Of a stretch of DNA of 64,000 nucleotides, positions 27,402 to 35,475 are shown in pieces. The DNA comes from Streptomyces xanthii. Its GTDB lineage: Bacteria; Actinomycetota; Actinomycetes; Streptomycetales; Streptomycetaceae. Each line of letters opens with the position of its first letter. The first letter of the stretch is position 1. Under the pieces are notes generated by a model. The model worked only from the letters and a program-made list of their open reading frames with translations. It was not told where the DNA came from and did no database searches. Location of the stretch: assembly GCF_014621695.1 (NCBI RefSeq), contig NZ_CP061281.1, positions 3,720,001-3,784,000 on the forward strand. The letters are read 5' to 3'. Position numbers and translations under genes: made by a program.

Positions 27402-27664
27402 TTTTCGGCCCCCACCGCGAGCTCTTCGACCTTCACGGTGAAGTTCTCGATCACGGTGTTGGCGAGGAAGGTTTCCGCCAGCTCGTGGATACGGGCGAGG
27501 GCGGCGTCATCCACCGGCCCGTCCACTTCGAGCTCGAAACGCTTTCCCTGACGGACGTCGGAGATGCCGTCGAAACCGAGGCGCGGCAGCGCACGCTGCA
27601 CCGCCTGGCCCTGGGGGTCGAGGATCTCCGGCTTGAGCATGACGTCGACTACGACGCGTGCCAC
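27398..27664 (-). CDS. purS: Phosphoribosylformylglycinamidine synthase subunit PurS
   Basis: The small dimeric subunit that holds PurL and PurQ together. 88 residues starting [19 protein letters not shown], with [17 protein letters not shown] and [14 protein letters not shown], as in other PurS proteins. Of two in-frame GTG codons, 27664 is preferred because GGGAG is six bases upstream; the one at 27670 overlaps that site. First gene of the purSQL operon. Confidence 0.95.
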   Translation of the reverse strand: MARVVVDVMLKPEILDPQGQAVQRALPRLGFDGISDVRQGKRFELEVDGPVDDAALARIHELAETFLANTVIENFTVKVEELAVGAEK

Positions 27665-27978
27665 TGGCACTCCCGGTGTGTGGTGCTGAGCAGGTTCGTT
27701 CAGCGTACCCGCCCAAATCTTCTACTCGCGTAGACGGTAGGAAGCTACGAGATCCGCGTCACGTCACGGCAACGCTCCGAGATCCGTACGGAAAATTACG
27801 GGAAAACCCGAGCGAGGCACCCGGAAAACGGGGACGGTAGACACGCGGAGGTTTTCTATTGGCCTTCCCAGCACAATGCCAGGCAGGGTAAAAAGGAATT
27901 ACCAAGGGCACATCAAGGGCAGGACAGTCGACATCACCGCACGTCAAAGCGGGATGCCGGACGAAGGGACCGATATTC
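27665..27978. other. Divergent intergenic region purS / lsr2-like
   Basis: 314 bases containing both promoters. It is less GC-rich than the surroundings, with A/T patches (GGAAAATTACGGGAAAAC near 27790, GGTTTTCTATTGG near 27850, GGTAAAAAGGAATTACC near 27887). CGAGATCCG occurs twice about 30 bases apart. No gene is seen. Confidence 0.5.
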
Positions 27979-28314
27979 GTGGCGCAGCGTGTCGTGGTCA
28001 CTCTGTTTGACGACATCGACGGCGGAGAAGCGGCGGAAACGGTGGTCTTCGGCCTCGACGGCAAGTCGTACGAGATCGACCTGAATCAAGCCAATGCGAA
28101 AAAGCTCCGCAAGGCCCTCGCCCCGTACCTGCAGGCCGGGCGCAAGCAGACCGGAGCCGGCCGCACCCCGAAGGTCGCGGTCACGTACAAACACACGGCC
28201 GTGAGCCCGGACCCGGCCGCGGTGCGCGCCTGGGCCCGCTCGCACCAGCTCGACGTGCCGCCGCGCGGCCGAATCCCCAAGCGCGTCTACGAGGCGTTCG
28301 CCGAGGCCAACTGA
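27979..28314 (+). CDS. Lsr2-family nucleoid-associated protein (second paralogue, LsrL-type)
   Basis: A 111-residue xenogeneic-silencer-type DNA-binding protein. The N-terminal dimerisation part is MAQRVVVTLFDDIDGGEAAE with FGLDGKSYEIDLN; the C-terminal DNA-binding part is VRAWARSHQLDVPPRGRIPKRVYEAF, with the RGR AT-hook-like tripeptide that enters the minor groove. The GTG at 27979 follows AAGGGA. Streptomyces usually have two Lsr2 proteins; position next to purS matches the LsrL copy of S. coelicolor from memory. It is transcribed alone and ends before the tRNA-Gly genes. Confidence 0.93.
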   Translation: MAQRVVVTLFDDIDGGEAAETVVFGLDGKSYEIDLNQANAKKLRKALAPYLQAGRKQTGAGRTPKVAVTYKHTAVSPDPAAVRAWARSHQLDVPPRGRIPKRVYEAFAEAN

Positions 28315-28438
28315 GGCGCGCGTCCCTCCGTCAGGAGCCCCTCGCGGGAACCGACTTGCGCTGCACCCCCGCTGGTCAGCTAGAGTCTGGAGCACGCCGA
28401 GGGGCAAGGCCGAAAAAGCCGCACCTCACGGAGTACAT

Positions 28439-28510
28439 GCGGGTGTAGTTCAGTAGTAGAACATCCCCCTTCCAGGGGGAAGGCGCAGTGTGCAATTCCT
28501 GTCACCCGCT
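28439..28510 (+). tRNA. tRNA-Gly (anticodon TCC)
   Basis: 72-nt cloverleaf with acceptor GCGGGTG/CACCCGC and anticodon loop CTTCCAG giving TCC. The T arm (TGTGCAATTCCTGTCA) has a weak stem and is less canonical than the other tRNAs here. Confidence 0.93.
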
Positions 28511-28589
28511 CTGCATCGCGTACCGATCACCACTTGTGGTGCGGTAGGCTGGTGCTCGCACCGGTCAGTGAGAGCTGTCCGGAGGCAAT

Positions 28590-28662
28590 GCGAACGTAGC
28601 TCAGTTGGTAGAGCGCAACCTTGCCAAGGTTGAGGTCGCGAGTTCGAACCTCGTCGTTCGCT
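28590..28662 (+). tRNA. tRNA-Gly (anticodon GCC), copy 1
   Basis: 73-nt cloverleaf with acceptor GCGAACG/CGTTCGC and anticodon loop TTGCCAA giving GCC. CCA is encoded at 28663-28665. It is identical to 32542-32614. Confidence 0.97.
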
Positions 28663-28668
28663 CCAGTT

Positions 28669-28706
28669 CCGGAAGCCCCGGGTCCGCAAGGATCCGGGGC
28701 TTCCGG
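28669..28706 (+). terminator. Terminator after tRNA-Gly copy 1
   Basis: A 17-bp stem with a single mismatch, around a GCAA loop (CCGGAAGCCCCGGGTCC and partner), followed by CGTTTCC. Confidence 0.85.
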
Positions 28707-28803
28707 CGTTTCCGAGGCCCCCGGCCCCGCTTCTGACATTTGTCATACGGGCCGGTGACAGCACGCACTGCCCGCCGGCCCGCGCCGCCGCGAGGCTGGA
28801 TCC

Positions 28804-29805
28804 ATGACCAGCAACGAGCGCGTGATCGATGTCACCGATCTGCGCCGCGTGTACGGGGACGGCAAGCGGGGGTCCTTCGAGGCGGTGCGCGGAGTCAGCT
28901 TCTCCGTGGGCCGCGGCGAGCTCTTCGCGCTCCTCGGCACGAACGGCGCCGGAAAGACCTCCACCGTCGAACTCCTCGAAGGACTCGCGGCGCCCGCCGC
29001 CGGACAGGTCCGGGTCCTCGGCCACGACCCGCACACGGCACGTGCCCGGGTGCGGCCGCGGATCGGCGTGATGCTCCAGGAGGGCGGCTTCCCCGCCGAG
29101 CTGACCGTCGCCGAGACCGTCCGCATGTGGGCCGGCTGCACCAGTGGGGCCCGCCCGGTCGGCGAGGCCCTGGAGTCCGTCGGGCTCACCCGCCGCGCCA
29201 AGGTGCGGGTCAAGCAGCTGTCCGGCGGTGAGAAGCGGCGGCTCGACCTCGCGCTCGCCCTGCTCGGCCGGCCCGAGGTCCTCTTCCTCGACGAACCGAC
29301 GACCGGGCTGGACGCCGAGGGCCGGCAGGAGACCTGGAACCTGGTGCGCGCGCTGCGCGCCGAGGGCACCACGGTCCTGCTGACCACCCACTACCTCGAG
29401 GAGGCCGAGGAGCTGGCCGACCGGCTCGCGATCCTGCACCAGGGGCGGATCGCCGCCCAGGGCACGGTCGCCGAGGTCGTCGCCGCCCAGCCCTCGCACG
29501 TCTCCTTCGAACTGCCCGACGGGTACTTCGTGGGCGACCTGCCGCCGCTCGACCGGCTCGGCGTCACCGGGCACGAGATCGACGGGCGGCTCGTCCGGCT
29601 GCGCACGGGGGAGCTGCAGCGCACCGCGACCGAGCTCCTCGTGTGGGCGCGGGACGCGGGTGTCGCCCTGCACCGGCTCGACGTACGCGGCGCCTCGCTG
29701 GAGGAGGCGTTCCTGCGCATCGCCCAGGACGCGAAGGAACGGGACGCGGGGGCGCAAGGGACACCAAAGACGCCCGACGTCCGGACCGAGGAGATGGCGG
29801 CATGA
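28804..29805 (+). CDS. ABC transporter ATP-binding protein
   Basis: A 333-residue cytoplasmic ATPase of the DrrA/CcmA class used by ABC-2 exporters. Walker A GTNGAGKTS, Q-loop LQEGG, signature LSGGEKRR, Walker B VLFLDEPTTGLD and switch His TTHYLEEA are all present. A C-terminal extension of about 90 residues follows the nucleotide-binding domain. The stop overlaps the permease start by four bases (ATGA at 29802-29805). It begins a four-gene operon with permease, histidine kinase and response regulator. Substrate unknown; the pairing with a two-component system resembles antibiotic or lantibiotic resistance exporters. Confidence 0.94.
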   Translation: MTSNERVIDVTDLRRVYGDGKRGSFEAVRGVSFSVGRGELFALLGTNGAGKTSTVELLEGLAAPAAGQVRVLGHDPHTARARVRPRIGVMLQEGGFPAELTVAETVRMWAGCTSGARPVGEALESVGLTRRAKVRVKQLSGGEKRRLDLALALLGRPEVLFLDEPTTGLDAEGRQETWNLVRALRAEGTTVLLTTHYLEEAEELADRLAILHQGRIAAQGTVAEVVAAQPSHVSFELPDGYFVGDLPPLDRLGVTGHEIDGRLVRLRTGELQRTATELLVWARDAGVALHRLDVRGASLEEAFLRIAQDAKERDAGAQGTPKTPDVRTEEMAA

Positions 29806-30590
29806 GCGGCGCGACCACGACGGCCACCACCACACCGGCGGGGCGGCTGCGCGCGCTCGGCCGCGCCGAACTGACCCTGCTCGGCCGCAGCAAGGGCGTC
29901 CTGATCACCTCCCTGTTCGTGCCGCTCGTCCTCCCGCTGAGCCTGAGCAGCACGCTCGGGGAGGACCGGCTCAAGGGCACGGGCCTCGATGTCGGCACCG
30001 TCGTCGTGTCCTCCGCGATGGGCTTCTCGCTGCTGTTCGCCGTCTACACGGCCCTCGTCAGCGTCTACGCCGCACGCCGCGAGGAACTCGTCCTCAAGCG
30101 GCTGCGCACCGGGGAGCTGCGCGACGCGGAGATCCTCGCCGGGGCCGCGCTGCCGTCCGCCGCGATCGGGCTCCTGCAGTGCCTCGTGCTCGCCGCGGCC
30201 TGCGCCGCGTTCCTCGACACGGGGATGCCGGACGCGCCGCTGCTCGCGCTGGTGGGCCTGGCGCTCGGGTTCCCGATGTGCGCGGCGCTCGCCGCGCTGA
30301 CCACGGTCGTGAGCCGCAGCGTGGAGAGCGCACAGGTCGCCGCGATGCCGCTGATGCTCCTGACGATGTTCGGCTCGGGCTCGTTCGTCCCGCTGGAGCT
30401 GCTGCCCGACAAGCTGGCCTCGATCTGCGAACTCCTGCCGCTGACCCCGGTGCTGACCCTGATCCGGGGCGGCTGGAGCGGCCAACTCGCCGCGTCCGAC
30501 GTCCTGTCGGCGATCCTGACGGCGGTGGCCTGGACGGTCGTGGCGGTGTTTGCTGTACGACGGTGGTTCCGCTGGGAACCACGGCGCTGA
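29802..30590 (+). CDS. ABC-2 type transporter permease
   Basis: A 262-residue inner-membrane permease with about six helices, among them ITSLFVPLVLPLSL, MGFSLLFAVYTALVSVY, IGLLQCLVLAAACAAF, LLALVGLALGFPM and VAAMPLMLLTMFGSGSFVPLELL, the last being the ABC-2 hallmark followed by LLPLTPVLTLIRGGW. The ATG at 29802 overlaps the ATPase gene by four bases. The protein ends 14 bases before the histidine kinase GTG. It forms the exporter with the ATPase at 28804. Confidence 0.93.
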   Translation: MSGATTTATTTPAGRLRALGRAELTLLGRSKGVLITSLFVPLVLPLSLSSTLGEDRLKGTGLDVGTVVVSSAMGFSLLFAVYTALVSVYAARREELVLKRLRTGELRDAEILAGAALPSAAIGLLQCLVLAAACAAFLDTGMPDAPLLALVGLALGFPMCAALAALTTVVSRSVESAQVAAMPLMLLTMFGSGSFVPLELLPDKLASICELLPLTPVLTLIRGGWSGQLAASDVLSAILTAVAWTVVAVFAVRRWFRWEPRR

Positions 30591-30604
30591 CGGGGGGTTG
30601 TGCG

Positions 30605-31894
30605 GTGGGCCGGGTGCGGTGGCGGGACCGGAGCAAGGTCGAACGGGTCGAGTGGCAGAGCCGGGTGAGCCTGCGCGTCATCAACTGGGTGTTCTTCCTG
30701 GCCTGGTCGGGCCTCGGGCTCGTGGGAAGCATCCGGGGCGACGCCACCGCCACGACACTGTTCGCCGCTCTCATGGCCGTCAACGTGGCGCAGTGCGTGG
30801 TCGCCGACCGGCACGTGCGGCTCGCCATCGACCAGTACCTGGGCCGGGGCCGCGTGCCCCGGGCGTGGACCGCCGCCGGCTTCTGTCTCGCCCTCGCCTC
30901 GGTCGGCCTGATCGCCGCGCTGGCCGGGACGCAGAGCGTCAAGCACGGGATGATCGTGATGCCGCTGATCTTCGCGCCGATGCCGTTCGGCGGCGCGTAC
31001 GCGCTCCAGGTCCCGATCCGCACCTTCGTACGGCGGGCCGTCGCGCTGCTCGCCGTCGGCATCGTGGCCACCGCCGTGATCGCCCGGCCGTCGCCGGGCT
31101 GGCTCGCGACCCTGACCGCGATGCTGGCCCTCGCCCTGGGCATCGCCCTCCTCTGCTACCGGTGCAGCATCTGGAACCTCTCGGTGATGTGGGAGTCCGA
31201 GCACGCCCGGGAGATCGAGGCGCGCCTCGCGGTCGCCGAGGAGCGGCTGCGGTTCGGGCGCGACCTGCACGACGTGATGGGCCGCAATCTGTCCGTCGTC
31301 GCTCTCAAGAGCGAGCTCGCCGTGCAGCTGGCCCGGCGCGGCCGCACCGAGGACGCCGTCGCCCAGATGATCGAGGTGCAGCGCATCGCGCAGGAGTCGC
31401 AGAAGGAGGTCCGCGAGGTCGTCCGGGGCTACCGCGCGGCCGACCTCGCTGCCGAACTCGCCGGTGCGCGGGGCGTGCTCGGCGCCGCCGGGATCGCCTG
31501 CACGGTCACGGGCGGCGCCCCGGACCTGCCCGCCGACGTGCAGTCGGCGCTCGGCTGGGTGGTGCGCGAGACCACGACCAACGTGCTGCGCCACGGCGAC
31601 GCCCGGACCTGCCGGGTGACGCTCGCGGCGGGCGGCGGCGACGTGGTGCTGACGGTGGAGAACGACGGAGTGGACCCGTCCGGCGGCGACGGCCGTCCGG
31701 GATCGGGACTCGCGGGCCTGCGGGAGCGGCTCGCCGAGGTGGCCGGAACGTTGGAGGCGGGTGTGGTGGAGCGGGACAGGTTCCGGGTGGTGGCGACCGT
31801 CCCGGTCCGGGCGGTGCGGGGCGGCGGTTCCGGGGCCCAGGAGGCGCCGGAACCCGTGGAGGCCGGGACGGCGTCGCGCGGGGGTGCCCGGTGA
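30605..31894 (+). CDS. Sensor histidine kinase (NarL/DesK class)
   Basis: A 429-residue membrane sensor. About five N-terminal helices (residues 24-42, 50-66, 88-107, 115-135 and 143-185) leave almost no extracellular loop, so sensing is probably intramembrane or through the exporter. The HisKA_3 box FGRDLHDVMGRNLSVVALK carries phospho-acceptor His222. The ATPase domain has VRETTTNVLRHGDA (N box) and GSGLAGLRERL (G box). The GTG at 30605 follows GGGGGG. The stop overlaps the regulator start by four bases (GTGA). Confidence 0.92.
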   Translation: MGRVRWRDRSKVERVEWQSRVSLRVINWVFFLAWSGLGLVGSIRGDATATTLFAALMAVNVAQCVVADRHVRLAIDQYLGRGRVPRAWTAAGFCLALASVGLIAALAGTQSVKHGMIVMPLIFAPMPFGGAYALQVPIRTFVRRAVALLAVGIVATAVIARPSPGWLATLTAMLALALGIALLCYRCSIWNLSVMWESEHAREIEARLAVAEERLRFGRDLHDVMGRNLSVVALKSELAVQLARRGRTEDAVAQMIEVQRIAQESQKEVREVVRGYRAADLAAELAGARGVLGAAGIACTVTGGAPDLPADVQSALGWVVRETTTNVLRHGDARTCRVTLAAGGGDVVLTVENDGVDPSGGDGRPGSGLAGLRERLAEVAGTLEAGVVERDRFRVVATVPVRAVRGGGSGAQEAPEPVEAGTASRGGAR

Positions 31895-32499
31895 GCCTGC
31901 GCGTCCTGCTCGCCGACGACGAGCACCTGATCCGCGGCGCGCTCGCCGCGCTGCTCGCCCTGGAGGACGACCTGACCGTGGTCGCCGAGGCCGCGAGCGG
32001 ACCCGAGGCGCTGGCCATGGCCCGCGCCCACCGGCCCGACGTCGCGGTGCTCGATCTGCAGATGCCGGGCTGCGACGGTGTGAGTGTGGCCACAGCGCTC
32101 CGGTCCGAACTCCCCGGCTGCCGCACCATGATCGTCACCAGTCACGGCCGTCCCGGGCACCTGAAGCGGGCGCTCGCGGCGGGCGTGCGCGCCTTCGTCC
32201 CGAAGACCGTCAGCGCGCAGCGGCTCGCCGAGATCATCCGTACCGTCCACGCCGGAAACCGTTATGTGGACCCGGAGTTGGCGGCCGACGCGATCTCCGC
32301 CGGGGACTCGCCGCTGACCGCGCGCGAGGCCGAGGTGCTGGAACTCGCGGCCGACGGGGCGCCCGTCGCGGAGATCGCCGAGCGGGCCGCGCTCTCCCAG
32401 GGGACGGTGCGGAACTACCTGTCGTCGGCGGTCTCGAAGCTCGGTGCGGAGAACCGTCACGCGGCGGTGCGTCTCGCACGCGAGCGAGGTTGGGTATAG
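31891..32499 (+). CDS. LuxR/NarL-family response regulator
   Basis: A 202-residue two-component regulator. The receiver has the acidic pocket ADDEHL, phospho-acceptor Asp55 in VLDLQMPG, and a conserved Lys in FVPKTVSA. The C-terminal LuxR helix-turn-helix is LTAREAEVLELAADGAPVAE, then LSQGTVRNYLSSAVSKLGAEN. The GTG at 31891 overlaps the kinase stop, so the two are coupled. Likely target: the promoter of the ABC exporter operon. The gene ends 42 bases before tRNA-Gly copy 2. Confidence 0.94.
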   Translation: MSLRVLLADDEHLIRGALAALLALEDDLTVVAEAASGPEALAMARAHRPDVAVLDLQMPGCDGVSVATALRSELPGCRTMIVTSHGRPGHLKRALAAGVRAFVPKTVSAQRLAEIIRTVHAGNRYVDPELAADAISAGDSPLTAREAEVLELAADGAPVAEIAERAALSQGTVRNYLSSAVSKLGAENRHAAVRLARERGWV

Positions 32500-32541
32500 T
32501 TGGCGTCGCGCTTCGGGCCACAGAGTCCGGGGAGCAAGCCT

Positions 32542-32614
32542 GCGAACGTAGCTCAGTTGGTAGAGCGCAACCTTGCCAAGGTTGAGGTCGCGAGTTCGAA
32601 CCTCGTCGTTCGCT
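32542..32614 (+). tRNA. tRNA-Gly (anticodon GCC), copy 2
   Basis: 73-nt gene identical to 28590-28662, with encoded CCA at 32615-32617. It lies directly after the ABC/two-component operon. Confidence 0.97.
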
Positions 32615-32619
32615 CCACA

Positions 32620-32652
32620 CGAAAGGCCCCGGTCATCGACCGGGGCCTTTCG
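32620..32652. terminator. Terminator between tRNA-Gly copy 2 and purC
   Basis: Perfect 15-bp stem (CGAAAGGCCCCGGTC and complement) with an ATC loop. It serves the tRNA and can also stop convergent purC transcripts. Confidence 0.85.
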
Positions 32653-32659
32653 CCGTTCG

Positions 32660-33562
32660 CTACAGGTTCCAGCTCGTGCCGGTCAGCAGCTCGTACGCCT
32701 CGATGTACTTGGCGCGCGTCGCGGCGACGACCTCGTCGGGCAGCGCCGGCGGCGGCTCCTCGCTCTTGCGGTCCCAGCCGGAGGACCCGGTCAGCCAGTC
32801 CCGCACGAACTGCTTGTCGTACGAGGGCTGCGCGCGGCCCGGCTGCCACTGGTCGGCCGGCCAGAAGCGCGAGGAGTCCGGGGTCAGCACCTCGTCGGCG
32901 AGGATCAGCGTGCCGTCCTTGTCGAAGCCGAACTCGAACTTCGTGTCCGCGAGGATGATGCCGCGCTCGCGCGCGATGTCACGGGCCCGGCCGTACACGG
33001 CGAGCGTCGCCTGACGCAGCGCCGCGGCGGTGTCCGCGCCCACCTGGCGGGCCACCTCCTCGTACGACACGTTCTCGTCGTGCTCGCCGACCTCGGCCTT
33101 CGTGGCGGGCGTGAAGATCGGCGCGGGGAGCTCCGAGCCGTCCTCCAGGCCCTCGGGGAGGGCGAGGCCGCAGACGGTGCGGGACGCGTTGTACTCGACC
33201 AGGCCGGAGCCGGTGAGGTAGCCGCGGGCGACGGCCTCCACGGGGACCATGTCGAGGCTCTGGCAGATCAGCGTGCGGCCCGCCCAGTCGGCGGGGGCGC
33301 CGGCGGGGAGCTCCTGCGAGATGACATGGTTCGGGATCAGGTCCTTGAGCTGGTCGAACCACCACAGCGACAGCTGGGTGAGGACCTTGCCCTTGTCGGG
33401 GATCGGGGACGGCAGCACCCAGTCGTAGGCCGACATGCGGTCGGTGGCGACCATCACCAGGTCGCCCGCCTCGTTCCGGTACAGGTCCCGCACCTTGCCG
33501 GTGTGGAGATGCACCAGGCCAGGGACCTGCTCTGGCTCGGGCTTTTCGACGAATCCGGACAC
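32660..33562 (-). CDS. purC: Phosphoribosylaminoimidazole-succinocarboxamide synthase (SAICAR synthetase)
   Basis: Joins aspartate to CAIR with ATP, step 7 of purine synthesis. 300 residues beginning VSGFVEKPEPEQVPGLVHLH. Family motifs: GKVRDLY, ATDRMSAYDWVLPSPIPDKG, PVEAVARGYLTGSG, ADTKFEFGFD and LADEVLTPDSSRFW. The GTG at 33562 has GGGAGGAA upstream. The longer frame to 33718 is rejected. It is a single-gene unit; its stop lies within 10 bases of the bidirectional terminator. Confidence 0.97.
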   Translation of the reverse strand: MSGFVEKPEPEQVPGLVHLHTGKVRDLYRNEAGDLVMVATDRMSAYDWVLPSPIPDKGKVLTQLSLWWFDQLKDLIPNHVISQELPAGAPADWAGRTLICQSLDMVPVEAVARGYLTGSGLVEYNASRTVCGLALPEGLEDGSELPAPIFTPATKAEVGEHDENVSYEEVARQVGADTAAALRQATLAVYGRARDIARERGIILADTKFEFGFDKDGTLILADEVLTPDSSRFWPADQWQPGRAQPSYDKQFVRDWLTGSSGWDRKSEEPPPALPDEVVAATRAKYIEAYELLTGTSWNL

Positions 33563-33653
33563 GGTTCCTCCCCGTGGTTCTGTACGAGTGGTTCCGATTC
33601 TCCCGTACGGGGGGACCGGATCCGGCCACGGGTGGGGTGCCGGACGTCTCGGC

Positions 33654-35231
33654 TCAGTCTCGTTTGCAGATGCGGTCGAGGAGGTTGGCCGTCGCGCGCT
33701 GGACGCGGGGGTCGACATGGCCCGGCCGGTCCAGGGCCGGGGACCAGGCGAAGGTGCCGGACGCGAAGACCAGCGCGCCCGACGGCGCCCGGTACAACGA
33801 TGTCTCCTGGTGGCGGCGGGCCCGCTCGCCGTCCCGGTACGGGGAGTGGGCGAGCAGGATGCGGTCCTGGTGCTCGGGCAGCGCCGTGCGCGGGTAGTAG
33901 CGGTCGGCCTCGCCCGCGACCAGGTTCTCGATCTCGTCGCCCTCGTGCGCGCCGGTCGCCTCCCACAGCCAGTGGTCCGCGTTCCGCACCACCAGGGGGT
34001 GGGGCTCGGGGACCCGGCCCGCGTACTGGATGCCGAGGAGCTGCTGCTCGGGCCGGTCGATCTCGCGCCACAGGGCCGGCTTTCCGGGGCCCCGGCGCTT
34101 GCGGCAGGTCAGCAGGCGGTCGGGGACCCCGGACGCGGAGGGGCTCAGCTCGACCTGCCAGTACATCGTGTTCGCCGAGAGGAAGACGAGGGAGGTGCCG
34201 TGCTCGCGGGCCTGCTCGGTGGTCCGCCGCATGTTCGCCGACCAGTACTCGTCGTGGCCGGGGAAGACCAGGCCCCGGTAGCGGGTCGGATCGACGCGGC
34301 CCGCGTGCAGGTCCCGGGTGTCGGCGTAGGCGAGGTCGTAGCCGTAGCGCTCCGCCCAGCGGATGAAGTCGTAGGCGTGGCCGACGTGCAGCGGCAGGCC
34401 GGCGCCCGCGTACGGGCGGTCGAAGGAGACCGTCGTCGCGGCCTCGCTCTCGCCGAGCAGCCGGCCCTCCTCGTCCCACGCGTGGTAGAGGCTGGCGCCC
34501 GTGCGGCCGTCCTCCGGGTAGAGGTTGTACGCCTGCCAGGTGATGTCGGGCAGGAGCAGCAGCAGGTCGGCGGGCTCGCTGTCGCGGACGGTGAAGGGGA
34601 TGTGCGAGCGGTAGCCGTCGAGGGTGGTGAGGACGGCGACGTACGCCCCCACGTTCCAGAACGACGGGATCTGCAGCCGCCAGGACAGCCACCAGTGGTG
34701 GCAGGAGACCGTGCGGTCGGCGGTCAGCGGCGCGGGCTGGACGATGCCGGAGAGCCGGGGGCTCGTGGTGATCTTGGACGCGCCGTCGCCGCCGTAGTGG
34801 CCGATCCGGTACACGTCCACGGTGAACTGCTGGGGCGGGTCGACCGTGATGTGGAAGTCGATCGCCTCGCCGGGCGCGGCCGCTCCCGTCGAGGTGAAGC
34901 CCTTGATCTGGCGGTGCACGTCGTCGGCCGTACGGGGGCCGCTGGTGCGCGGGGCCGGGATCGGGGCGCCGCTCGCCGCGAGGTGCGTCACGCCCGGGTT
35001 CGTGGCGCCGGGCTGCGGGGCGTGGTCCACGTACCAGGGGACGACCTGGCCCGTGTCGTCGAAGTAGTGCTCGCTGCCGCGCAGCCAGGGCAGCGGGCCC
35101 TGGCCGAACGGGTCGGACACCGCGTGCGCCATCGCGCCGGATTCCCAGCGGGGTGTGCGGGGCCTCGGCGGTACCGGGTCCGCAGTCGCCCGCTCCCGCT
35201 CGTGCCCTGTGCCCGCGCTGTCCCGCCCCAT
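33654..35231 (-). CDS. N,N-dimethylformamidase beta-subunit-like domain protein
   Basis: A 525-residue protein resembling the large-subunit C-terminal domain of N,N-dimethylformamidase. Supporting stretches are VDVYRIGHYGGDGA, DITWQAYNLYPEDG, RPYAGAG, WAERYGYDLAYADT, GLVFPGHDEYWS and FASGTFAWSPALD. The ATG at 35231 (MGRDSAGTGHERERA) has GGGAGGGG upstream; an upstream ATG at 35300 is less likely. No clear signal peptide. It lies between purC and a membrane protein, on the same strand as both. The true substrate need not be dimethylformamide; many actinobacteria carry such orphans. Confidence 0.82.
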   Translation of the reverse strand: MGRDSAGTGHERERATADPVPPRPRTPRWESGAMAHAVSDPFGQGPLPWLRGSEHYFDDTGQVVPWYVDHAPQPGATNPGVTHLAASGAPIPAPRTSGPRTADDVHRQIKGFTSTGAAAPGEAIDFHITVDPPQQFTVDVYRIGHYGGDGASKITTSPRLSGIVQPAPLTADRTVSCHHWWLSWRLQIPSFWNVGAYVAVLTTLDGYRSHIPFTVRDSEPADLLLLLPDITWQAYNLYPEDGRTGASLYHAWDEEGRLLGESEAATTVSFDRPYAGAGLPLHVGHAYDFIRWAERYGYDLAYADTRDLHAGRVDPTRYRGLVFPGHDEYWSANMRRTTEQAREHGTSLVFLSANTMYWQVELSPSASGVPDRLLTCRKRRGPGKPALWREIDRPEQQLLGIQYAGRVPEPHPLVVRNADHWLWEATGAHEGDEIENLVAGEADRYYPRTALPEHQDRILLAHSPYRDGERARRHQETSLYRAPSGALVFASGTFAWSPALDRPGHVDPRVQRATANLLDRICKRD

Positions 35232-35410
35232 GGCTGCGCCCCTCCCTCGCTCCCCCGAGATCGGCCCGGTGCGGAATCGCTCCGCTACCGGTCCCAGCAC
35301 ATCACATTACGCACGCAGTCCGTCACCGTTCGTCGCTAATTGGCTGGAGGGAGCGGGAGTGGAACGTTGCCCTCCGGGGGGTGTGGGGGTGGTGTAGGGG
35401 AGCGTGGGGG

Positions 35411-35475
35411 GTGCCGGTTGTTTGCCGGGTGCGGGTTGGTGCGGGCTGGGCGCGCAGTTCCCCGCGCCCCAGGGG
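35411..35475 (-). repeat. Dispersed Streptomyces intergenic repeat, copy in minus orientation
   Basis: Read on the minus strand this contains GGGGCGCGGGGAACTGCGCG followed by CCAGCCCGCACCAACCCG. It shares its core with the segment at 54549-54622 and, from memory, with a family very common between Streptomyces genes. It sits right after the stop of the M48-like gene. Confidence 0.7.
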
